Position numbers and translations under genes: made by a program | Shown here: positions 15,315-26,690 of the stretch, piece after piece | Layout of the letters: every line of letters begins with the position of its first letter | How positions within the stretch are numbered: the stretch's first letter is position 1 | The notes under the pieces: model-generated | Databases searched by the model: none | The model's input: the letters and a program-made list of their open reading frames with translations, nothing else | What the model was told of the DNA's origin: nothing | NCBI GenBank assembly: GCA_964007475.1 | Contig: OZ023273.1 | Location: 16,009,922 to 16,073,921 of the forward strand | Length of the DNA: 64,000 nucleotides | Reading direction: 5' to 3' | DNA from: Hybos culiciformis | Lineage: Eukaryota; Arthropoda; Insecta; Diptera; Hybotidae

Positions 15315-15490
15315 CAATACATGTTAAGAAAATTTGTTATTCTTGCGAGTTGTGTATACACACAAACACATAGACACGAGTCATGTTTATATCACGAGAC
15401 CGAAGGTCGAGTGATATAATATTGACGAGTGTCTATGTGTTTGTGTGTATACACAACGAGCTGTATATCAAATTTGATTAACATGTATTG
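15315..15490. repeat. Cruciform-forming palindrome of composite repeat copy B
   Basis: Contains a perfect 29-bp inverted repeat (15349-15377 with 15429-15457) around the apex GACC-GAA-GGTC. Outer arms CAATACATGTTAA / TTAACATGTATTG (15315-15327, 15478-15490) also pair perfectly. The apex from TATATCAC to GTGATATAA is identical to copy A, while the arms differ from copy A by paired substitutions. Confidence 0.92.
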
Positions 15491-15564
15491 TATACTGCTT
15501 TAATGTGCATGGGAGAGGTAGTTGCAAAGAGAGAATATAGAGATAATTTATAATAAAAAATAAA

Positions 15565-15830
15565 GATAAAAGAAATGGAGGGAAATATTCCACGTTAATC
15601 ATTCTTTAATTTCCCTTTCTTTTACAGATAAAAGAAGATTTGGGAAATATTCCACGTTAATTCTTCTTTAATTTCTCTTTCTTTTACAGATAAAAGAGGA
15701 TTTGGGAAATATTCCACGTTAATTCTTCTTTAATTTCTCTTTCTTTTACAGATAAAAGAGGATTTGGGAAATATTCCACGTTCATTTTATTTATTTTATT
15801 TCTTTCTTTTAGAGATAAAAGGAAAAAAGA
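15565..15830. repeat. 62-bp tandem array inside copy B
   Basis: GATAAAAG recurs at 15565, 15627, 15689, 15751 and about 15814, giving four units of 62-63 bp and a partial fifth. Each unit has GGGAAATATTCCACGTT in its first half and a TCTTTAATTTC pyrimidine-rich second half. The two central units are nearly identical, which suggests recent amplification. Confidence 0.93.
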
Positions 15831-15892
15831 GAAATATTGTGAGTGTGAGTGATATTATTTTTGTTTATAGTATTACGTAGTTCAAAATGAAG

Positions 15893-16036
15893 AATGTAAA
15901 TACAATATAGAGCAATGTAAATACAATTTACATCACAGGAAAATGTAAATACAATTTACATTCCTCTATAATTGCATGTGTATTGATACATGTAATGGAC
16001 CATTTACCGAGCTAAATTTGCGAATGTAAATACAAC
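15893..16036. repeat. Short AATGTAAATACAA repeats in copy B
   Basis: AATGTAAATACAA occurs at 15893, 15914, 15941 and 16023, twice followed directly by the inverted TTTACAT. In copy A the last matching position reads CTAAATACAAC. Confidence 0.8.
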
Positions 16037-18223
16037 TTACCGAAGCCATGCGCATTAAAATATATTATTAATAAAAAGAAATTGAAATAAAAAGCCAGTA
16101 ACTTAAAAAAATTTGGGAATCTATGCTTTAACTAAGCGAACTTATAAATAATAATATAATATTTCTCAATAGGAAACAAATTTAATTGGATTTTGATGTG
16201 GAATAACAATTTATTAATAAAATAATTCGTAAAGTATATGAAGTTTATTTATAGCGTTTTCTTGAAAATAAAGTTTTCAATATTGTTTATAAATTTTTTA
16301 TAGCAAATGAGGAACAAAAATTTGTCAACATTTTATTTATTCCCAAGAAATTTGCAAGTTTCAAATACTGTTGTTTAATAGTCTTCCACAACTTATATAC
16401 AAAATGAAAATCATTTCATATACTGTAATTTAATAATTTTTTCAAAAACCTCAAACCGATCAAAAAGTCTTTTAATCGATATTAACAAAATGATACCGTT
16501 TTTAGTAAGAAACAATATTTAATAATTTTTGCATGGGATATTTAATTCTTTTAGAGCTCATACATTAATAAAATAATCTATCTTTCTTTATAGCTAGACT
16601 TGGTTCTTAAAAGAAGTTAAATACATTTTTAAATTTTTTGTTTTTTGAGAAAGTTATTGTATACTTTTCATGCTTCCGAATTCCATATTCAGATAATTTT
16701 TGTTTCTGTAAATGTTTAAAATTGCGTACGTTATTCATTTTCTTACTAAATAACTTGAAAGCAACTATCCATCAAATCAAATTTTTTTTATTTTGAAAGA
16801 TAATCATATTCAATGTTCAATGGAATATGTTCAAAATAGCACAATGTATATTAAATTTTTAAGAATATGCACAGAAATTAAAATATACCTAGATGGTTTT
16901 ATAAATAAAATGCCGGTATACGAAATAAGCGGGATATCTTAGCTCCTGCTGTGATTGATGCATAAGTTGAACCCCTGGTGATGCATTTTTTCTCTTTTAT
17001 TTTTTGTTTTTCTTTTTTTTTTCCTTTTTTGTTTTTAAGAAGATAAGGTCAACTCGTCACGCCAGTCGCGGTCATCTCTTCTTTTTACTTTTAACATTTT
17101 CATATTTAAAAATTGTATTCTTAATTTTTTTTGTACGGACAATAATAATGTTATATAGACACTTATTATTCATTTTTACAGGAGAAATCATTTTGAATGC
17201 TTCCTTAAAGTTTTTTTACTATTAATTTGCTTGAAGATTTAATTGGAGAAGGATTAAATACCTCTCCAACACATAACGGAGGATGCTATAATCGTACTTT
17301 CAGAAAATCAGTTTGTAACTATTCATTCCTTATGTGGACTATTTTTTGACAAAAATATTAGTTATAAATTAATTCGATTTACGTAAATTCATATATTTTT
17401 TATCAATCTTTTTATTAAACTATTTTCTGGAAGTTTTTGTATATAATTCATAGATTTAATATAGTCCTTTTTTTCATCTTATTAAAAGTATACTAATAGT
17501 ATATTAATAAGATATTAATAGTAGATTTAAGTTTAATTAAAATATAATTAGTATTATTATTATAAGTGCATATATTAATGCATTATGTTATACAAACCTT
17601 TATCATTGTCCCGAAATGCCAGGGAATTTAGTTCAGCTTTGTATTTCACTCTCTTACAAACCTACAAATCTAAATTATATTTCCAAAATCATGTGAAAAT
17701 TAATAATCACCTTTTCAACATGTTTTCCCAACTTTTATATTTTTAATTTGGTTCGTTTTAAAAATTAACCTAATGTAGGTAAATTCGCTTAAATGTATCT
17801 TTTCTTATACATTTTTGTTAACCTTATGGTGTAGATTGCTTTTTTTTTAATTTAAAAAAATATTTAATTTTTTTTTTAAACGCATTATGGAACTTATTTA
17901 CCTGATAAAGATTTCCTTTTTTTATCAAAAAAAATATAGGTTTCTAAAATAGTTTGATGTTTACTTGTTTCCTTTTTTTTTTGAAAATAAAAGTCTTTGT
18001 TTTGAATAAAATTATAATAGAGCGTAAATTTTGTGGCTTCAATTGTTTGTTTATATTTTGATTTATAAATTTCTCCATTTCTAGAATTTTCACCATAAAA
18101 TCTAATGTAATCAATTGTATCGAATTTATTTATTAAAAAAGAAAATATTATGTAATTCAGTCGTTGATTTTCAACCCGTTATCATTAAAAATGAAAAACG
18201 AACTATATATTTCCAGTAAAAGA

Positions 18224-18240
18224 CCGTCCGTCCGTCCGTC
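18224..18240. repeat. (CCGT)4 microsatellite
   Basis: Four CCGT units followed by CTCTAGAATGC. Its GC content stands out against the surrounding DNA. A loosely similar GACAGATAGATGGACAGACAG tract occurs near 44757 in the complementary sense. Confidence 0.9.
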
Positions 18241-20377
18241 TCTAGAATGCTTATTATTTGAATTTTGAAAATATTCACAATGTGAATATAAACCTAATTT
18301 ATAGTATGAGGTATACATAATTTTTAAAGTATGATATTCTATGAATGCGAATTTGGCAGTTACAAGCTCTCAAATAGCCAAGGATGGAAATAATTTTGTT
18401 CGAAAATTCATATATTTGAAATACTTTTAAAATTTTTATAGCTTTCCGACAACAATTAGTATCTTTGGTAAGTAAATCTTCGATAAAAAGAAATTTAACA
18501 ATAATGATTAGACGCTGACGAAATCGGACTGGGGCCCAAAATTGATGAATGAAAATTGATTTAGAACTAGATGTCGACTGAAAGAACATAAAAAAAATTT
18601 AGCTCCTGATAATATAAATAAAGTATCTTAAATATCTCGAAAACTGGTCAAATACTTCACTCGTACTGTTCTATATTTTCTCAAACACAACTCTATAAAT
18701 TTCAAAACTAAGCAAACGTGTTTTCCGCTTCATCGTCTAAATTCTAAATTGATGACCGATTGAAATCTAGTTTTTAAGGTGCTTGAGTTTAATATATGAG
18801 CTGAAATCATGAAATCGACTCTTAATTTAGTTTTTTCTATACCTTTTCCTCAACCATACCAGTTTCTGTTATTTACATTATAAAAATAATTTTTTCACAT
18901 AAATTTTAATAATTAAATGTTTGTTAGTAACTAAGTACTAATTAATTTTTTATTAATTTAATTTTCTAATTATTATTATTTTTGCAGTATTTTCTTAATA
19001 TTTATTTCCTTATTTTTTTTCCCCCTTTTTGCTTGCTTGCTTGAAAAAGCTAAATTAACGAACATGCATTTTAAAAATCTAAAAAACAAAAAAAAAATAT
19101 TATTATTAAATTAACAGGCACTTTACATAATACCACCTTGTCCATTTTGAGATGAAAATTAATTTTAATAAAGTAAATTTATATTGCCGTATAATAACCA
19201 TGACTTCTTTTTTAAACTTAAATTGTAAATCATATTGCGGATGCATCTTGGATTTTTTTTTGTATTTTAATTTTTTTTTCTCATTTCTTAAAAAAAAAAA
19301 AAACTTAACACTTAAAGAAAAATGTACGAGGAAAATAAAATTCAAAAGAAAAAATTTTCCAAAGTTATAAATTAAAAAAAACTGAGAAACATAATAACAG
19401 CGTAAAAATTTACAAAGTTTTCTTTAATTTGCTACTGACTACTCTTTTAATGAAAACTATTTAATTTTTATTTACTCGAATGAAAAGTAATTATTTCGCA
19501 AGAAATTTTCAATTTTTTCTCATAAGTATATTTATAATTTGATACTGTACTTTTATGTTTATAAATGAATGCATGCAGATAAAACCTTAATATCTTTTTG
19601 CTTCTGAAATCTCATAAAATTGTCGAAATCAGTTTCAGAAAAACGGCAATTTGATCCACTATTATACGATACGATATATTTACTTATAACACTAGTACCT
19701 ACCGGTAATTCTTAACAAGTTGTTTGAATTATATTTACACTGCTCTTATGATTTATTACACATTTTATCAAATAAATATTGAAATATACTTCGAACCGAA
19801 AATTTAATTAGTTGAAAATTTTGTTTAAAATACATATTTATTAAATTTATATATTTCATTAAAGAATCATAATATTTATATATTTATTTAAAATCGTAAA
19901 AATTGTAGGAACTATCTCTGACAATATTGGCGTCAATATATATATAATAAAAAAGTATAATTCAATATTATATTTTGTAACATTCCCATCCAGTCACAAA
20001 ATGCCTTTCCAAAATTATGAAAATACCTTGGAATTTATTTTTCATGCACCTGTAATTAAGAAGAAAAAAAAAACACTTTAAAAATAAAATTTTTTTCAAT
20101 TAAAATATAGTGCGAAGATAAATTAGATCATGAAAAATATTTATCTTGTTTTCTTAAAAATATCTTTTATCTCAAAAATATTTTGTTTATTATAATTTAA
20201 ATGTAAATAAAACCTAAAAAAAAAAAAAAACAATTTAAATATACCATAAAAATATTAAAATGTTTACATACATTAAACGTCGTGCATAACTTTACCGACT
20301 TATGTATGAACACCTAAAGAAAAATAAATGATAAAAATACTCGTATATAAAAACTAGGAAAATAAAACTAAAAAAAA

Positions 20378-20417
20378 AATTTAACAAACAATAAAGTTAT
20401 AAATTGTTTGTTAAATT
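20378..20417. repeat. Perfect 15-bp inverted repeat
   Basis: AATTTAACAAACAAT and its exact complement ATTGTTTGTTAAATT are separated by 10 bases. No other sign of a mobile element is present. Confidence 0.85.
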
Positions 20418-22811
20418 CCAAGTAATAATTGGGAATTTTTTTTTTTTTTTATTATTATTAATATTAAAATAGTTATAAGTCTATGTATATATATATTTTT
20501 TTTTTTATTTTTAAAATTTAATTTATACAAGAGCTTATTTATGGCATTAAATCGCTACTGTTTAAAATTATATAAAAATAAAAAAAATAAAAATTTTTTT
20601 TCAGGTTTAATATTTCTTTTTATGAAAATTCTACTTAAAAACTTTAGATAAAAGCTTAGATTACCCCATATTTTTTTTTTCTTTATAATCAGATAAGCAT
20701 TCAAGATTATAATGAAAAATATAAAAAACTGAAAAAAAAAAAAAACTTTAAAGATTATAGACTCTTTTGACAAATATAAAGACATTCTTGATTTCTTCAT
20801 CTGTGTGACCAGATTAAGAAATAATTAAATAGTTATATAACTTAAGTACAAGCATATATTCAGTTATTGTTATACAAAAGAACTGATTTCAACTATTTTT
20901 AAAGCATTAGCAGTTGAGGAGGTCACAATAAATCACCATAACTCTACAAACCATTATATTCATCTTTTTAAAAACGTAGTATTTTATGCAGTTAATTATT
21001 TATGCAGTTAATTCAATTAGTAAGGTATCAAAATTTTGCATTTCGCGTATTTTGAGTAAATATTATAAAGATAGAAAATAACTAAATTAGAAAACTAAAT
21101 TTAATTGTTAAATTATTTATTATCATATCCACGTATGGGAATTAGCTGTACCAATACAAATAATTATGAAAAAAGACATGCTTTTTAATTTTATTTAGAA
21201 TAGCGTTTTCCTACGACAAACATCGTAAAAAACTGGTTCGCTAAAGCTGTCGTTCCCGCTCCACAGTACCTAAAAACGTTGTTAAAAAGCATTGAAATTT
21301 GATTGAAACTATACTAAAATATTTTTATATTAAGATTTGTGTTTATTACTAAATTAAGTATTTTTTTTTTAATTTTATCTTAAACGTAAAATGCATTAAA
21401 ATATATTAACTCTAAAAGCATATATCTTTATATAAGATTAAATTAATTCTACTGTCAATATGATTTGATTTTCTTTCTATAATGTCTTAATATTCTATTT
21501 TATTATTTATTCATAAAAATTTATTGTTTTAAATTTTAAAGAAAAAATTTAGAAAAACATTTTTTTTTATTACAAGAATACAAAAAAATTAAATGTAATG
21601 AAATCATGGAAAACATTTTTTTACATATATTGCAGTGGTAGCGATTTCGCACATATCACTCCACAGGGTTTTGATATTTGTAAAATATTATCAATAATTT
21701 TACCTATTTTAAAGAATTTTATATGGATAGATAGATGTTCAAGTACATGATAGTAAAAAAAAAAATTAAACATATATAATTTTTTTTTTCTGTAATAATA
21801 TGAAAAATTATCATTATAACAAGAATTTCAAGAAGTAATATATATTTTGCATCCACACACACCTTGTTTTTTTTTTTTTTATTATAATTTCCATTAACAT
21901 TTTATATCTGGACAATTTGATCATGTATGCAACGAAGAAATAACCTAAGTATTTCTTTAACGATTTTCAACATTATAGAGTTAATTTTTCTTTATGAAAT
22001 GAAAATGAAATAGATCGTCTGGTCGCAAGTGAATTAAATTACATATTTTTTTTTAGATAAAAGAGAGATATTAGCAAATTTAATGCTGCCCTTCCATCAA
22101 ATTCTGGAAAAAAAATGTTTATAATGATGGATCTAAGTTCTTACGGTTAACTTGTGTGACTTATTTACATTAAACATTTGTAAGTCAAATATGATTATGG
22201 CTTCATCTTGTTCTAAATATCGAAACTCTTCGCCTTTAAATCTTTAAAAATTGATTGAATAGGCATGTGTATATCCGGATTTATATACGAATCTGGTTCA
22301 AATGAAATCTATATGAATAGTTTATAGACGTATATAATAAAATTATTTAAATTAAAAGCTATGTAACCGTCGGAAAATTTTAATTAGCTTTCAAACTTTT
22401 GGTCAACATATAATTATTTTCTTATTCTAATAAACTATTTTAAAAATATTGTTCAATTTTAAATCGATTATGTATCTAGTGCCATTTTAACTTAGCTAAG
22501 ACTGTTCACGAGATGGCAAAACCTATTAGTAACATTATTTTCAATGGCTAATTTAATGACATTAGATCGAAATTGTCATTTAGAATCATCTCGATATCTA
22601 ATTTCGTTTTCTAAAAAGAATTTTAAAGTTTTCGTTTTAATGCAGAGATACCATACATCATTTAAGCACATAACTCCGAAAAAATTCTTTTTTTATTTTT
22701 TGTTTAAAGAAATAAGAAAAATAACATGAAATTGTAAGTTATGACCATTGAGATATTCTAAGATTATGTTATATTCATATGATTTTGTCCAATTCATGTT
22801 GTAGATATTAG

Positions 22812-22830
22812 GTTGTTGTTGTTGTTGTTG
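22812..22830. repeat. (GTT)6 microsatellite
   Basis: Six GTT units, followed by GGCTTTCTGTCAGAAAATATC and a short less AT-rich stretch of unknown nature. Confidence 0.9.
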
Positions 22831-25800
22831 GCTTTCTGTCAGAAAATATCATGTATCTAAGCGCAGATAATATCCGCCACCCACAGTGTCTTTTAGTGAT
22901 GGAGAACCATGTTATTCTTTTTTCTGTGGGAAAAAATGTGTAAATTTAGCAAAAAAAAAATATATATATATATTTTTTTTTTTTCTAAAAATTGCATTTT
23001 ACAATTAGCTTCAATAATTTTCATATAAATTTTAAAATTGTCATTTTGAAATACTTTTTAATCACTTTGTAATATAATTTAGGTAATAAAAGAACATCAT
23101 GTAAGAGAAAAAAAAAATTATGTAAGTATATAAAAGAGGTTGTCAAGGTAAAAGATATTATGATAAAATAAAATATTTTCGTTATGGTTAATTTTTGTTT
23201 TGCAGCAATTTTTATAGAATGTACTTGTTAAATTTAGTACTTTCTTGATTGTAATAAAATAATAATTTGATTAACAAAATATAATTTGTAAACAAAATTT
23301 CATAGAGCATTGACATTAGTTCACTGGAGAATTTTATTTTTTGTGCTCTGTTATCATACTTTGTAACAAAGTCTGTTCAACTATGTTGCACACATATCGA
23401 ACATGTTGCTATTGAATCAAAATTCTAATTTTTTGTTGTATACTAGCATAACGATTATATACAGGACAATTTACATTTTTTTCCTAGGCTGAGGCACCTT
23501 TATAGAAAAGCAGTAAATTGCAATGTGTTCATGAAAATATGAAGTTAATAATATTTGTACAATCAAAGTTTTCTACCTAAAATTCAAACCCAGGAAGAGT
23601 TTTTGTACGAAAACGTGAATTGAATGCAACACCTAAATAACGCTACTAGGAAAAAATTTTTAATGGTATTATTATTTGAAATAGGTCATCGACTTATGCA
23701 ATTTCTTAAGATAATTGTAATAAACTAATTATTTCTTCTTTCAATTATTTCTTCGTCTTGAATAACCTCCTATTTTCATACTCTCTTCTTCCTTCTATAT
23801 TTTCGTACGCTCTTCAGGGCAGTTAATCTCGTTAATGCTCAGAAAAACAACATTAAAACATTACCATTAAAACCTGCGGCGGCTCATGCATCTTCCTTCA
23901 AAATTAACAAAAATTTTCTTTAGGACGACAAATTTTATAAAATTCTTACTTTCAACACTTTAAACATAAGTCGCTTTTATTCTAAAATTAATTATAATAA
24001 ATTTATCAAAATGTGTACCTAATTTAAAAAAAAAAAAAATGTTGGTGCTCTTAAAAGTAAATTTATTGAATACAAAACTAAAGGCCGCCTCTAATATTTC
24101 CTCAACGTTCTCATTTCATTTAACGAAAAAAATGTTTTCGTATTTAATCGCAATAAAATTATTATTAAATATCTTAATTCCATGTATAATATCTCTTTTA
24201 AACCCAGAAATGAATAAAAAATTTTACGATTTTTTTATTACTATGATTGGCAATTTAATCGTTATCAAATTGCAGCTATTGTAATAAATGTTATAATTAA
24301 TCGTTGTATATATACCTAACTATATTATTAAAATAAAATTTATTTTAATTCATTATTTTAGTGTACACTCTTTTTTTTTTTAATTAATAAAAATAATTGC
24401 ATTTTAAGTTAGCGTAATAAAATAAAATTATAATAATAAAAATTAAAATTTTTTTTATCTAAGAAAAGAAAGATGCATTAAAAATATTTTATAACTGGCC
24501 AAAAAATTAATATATTTTTTTTCATGAGTAATTTCTACAGTTTAAATGCCAATTCTACTATTCTGTTCACATTCCACAGTTACGAGATGCTAAAACTATT
24601 TCCGGGTTAAAAAGTTTATAATTTTTAATTTTTTTTTTTGTTAAAAAATAATCTATATATAATGGAAGTAAGTCTGAAAATGGTTGTCGATTAAAATATG
24701 TATATAAAATTGATTGAAAGAACATGAAAAGATAAGAACAGGGACTTATTGTCAAGTACAGGTGCAGGTCAATCGTATAGGTATTCGGATTTCTAGTGCT
24801 AAGAGTATTGTCACATTATGAAACTCTGAGAATGAAAAAATTCGACATTTTGCATCATTCTCGCTTATTTTTTTTACTTAAGTTAATTTAAACTTATTCT
24901 TTGGAAATTCGAAAACTTGTTCATCTTATCATTCCCATCCAAATCAGATTGCAAAATATCTAAGAAATTCTCTTTTGTAAAATAAACCATAAAAAAAATT
25001 TATTTTTTTTTCTTACAGAATTAAAAAACTGCGAAAATTCCAATTTGCCACAATATCAATCCAGCTTAAAAAAAAAATAAATAAAATTAATATAAAATTA
25101 AAAAAAAAAAAAAAAACCAAATGCAAAAGCAAAAAATAAAATAACCCACAAATAGAGAATAAAAATCCGATTTAATATACTGAATAAAGAATTGTTTAAT
25201 TAATTGACTTTTGGAACTTATTTTTAATGAAATTTATTATGGCAGAAACAGCAGGAATTCATCAATTTATTTATTATTATATACTTATGTACGTACCTAT
25301 GTTATATTTATATTACTTTTTTTTTATCAGCATTACACATACTCGACTCCGGTATATAAATATTCATAAATGCAACTCTATATAAGTCCAAATTGATCTT
25401 GAAATGATTTTGAATCATTTTTATGCACAGGAAATAATTTCAACTTAAGGAAAAAAAATATATTTTTTTTCTTATTTTCGATATTAAATCCAATGTATGT
25501 ATGTAAACTATAAGTATATGGAATTTTTTTGCAAAAAAAAATAATTGGATAGGTTAAAAAAATAAATATCTGTTGTTTTTCAATGAAGTTTAAAAATTAA
25601 ATTTTTTTTCGTTCAGTTCTCATGTTGTGGAATTAGGAATCTATACTCAATAATGACTTCAATATTATTCATAACTTTTAAAAATGCTTGAGAAAATTAA
25701 TAATTTTATAAAAAAAAATAATATAGCCAGTACAAAATATACTTTGACAATGGTATGAAAATCTATTTTCTTTCTAATCTGTGACAAAAACAAATCAAAT

Positions 25801-26600
25801 TTAGTATTAGAAATTCTTCGTAAGAGAACTTAATTCAATTAAATGTTTATATTTTTCAAATATATACATAAAAACGTGTAAACATAGACCCATCTTTTTG
25901 TTAATCAGTTCTTAATCATAATGATAAAAATTATTATTGCCAACTAACATAAAATTTGAAACACTCTTTAAAACTTTTTAATCATAATATTGAAGACAAC
26001 ATTTATCCTAAATTATACTGCGTTATTTTGAAATATTTTTTTAATTTGGTACTTATTCTTGAATTTGTTTTCTCTAAACATCTTTAATATTTTATTTGGG
26101 TTTGTCCAACAATTATTTTAATCATATAAGTATAATATTAATATAATACCAACCCATGCTGAAAATTGGTTAAAAATTGTTATAAATTCGAATAATCAAA
26201 AGTATTTTCAAAACGAACACTATAAATGTTAGTTCATATGGCTTTGAAAGCCTTAAAAAAAATAAATAAAATAATTTTGAACATATAACTAAAATCGAAA
26301 ATCGCTAATATCATAACTTCTAAATATTCATAAAATCGATATATATATATAAAAACAAGTTGTTCTCGCGTTTTACGTCAATTCTTTATAAATCTGAAAT
26401 AACTTTAATTGCAGTTCATTGAAAGCTCTAACTTATTTCAACTTTCAATGATTAAATTATTTATTTTTCGAGCCTGCATGGCCAATATAAACCTGACAAT
26501 CAAAAAAAACTATTGATCTTATTTTCCTATCTTTGGATTTAACACACAAGAAAATAATAAGAGAAAAATTAAATCGAAACACACACAAGAGAATACCAAG

Positions 26601-26690
26601 TGATAAACTTCAACCAGAGGCTCAATAAAAATGCAAATTTATGAGGCATAAGTGTCAGTCGCAAAGCACAAATTACAATTTCGATGATTA
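26601..26690. promoter_or_regulatory. Candidate cis-regulatory element (octamer and TTTATGA sites)
   Basis: A compact stretch without homopolymers, unlike its surroundings. It carries ATGCAAAT (26631-26638), identical to the POU octamer, directly overlapping TTTATGAGGC (26638-26647), which fits caudal/Abd-B-type homeodomain sites. CAATAAA lies just upstream and CCAAGTG near 26596. These are sequence matches to general consensus sites only. Conservation and function are inferred, and chance matches are frequent in AT-rich DNA. Confidence 0.3.

Larger units (their letters stand above)
15315..16065. mobile_element. Composite repeat, copy B (palindrome plus tandem-repeat unit)
   Basis: Second copy, with the same module order as copy A: palindrome (15315-15490); boundary near CTTTAATGTGCATGG (15498-15512); GGGAGAGGTAGTTGCAAAGA (15511-15530); a GAAATATTGTGAG block (about 15831); ATTGCATGTGTATTGA (about 15971-15986); and CGCATTAAAATATAT (16051-16065). 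It is about 210 bp longer than copy A because it carries a 62-bp tandem array before the GAAATATTG block and shorter AATGTAAATACAA repeats after it. Shared flank-to-flank organisation makes this one repeat family rather than two chance palindromes. No coding capacity is seen. Confidence 0.75.

Noticed and set aside
21391..21412. ATGCATTAAAATATATTAA, similar to the end of the composite repeat
   Set aside because: None of the other modules is nearby; an AT-rich match this short can be chance.
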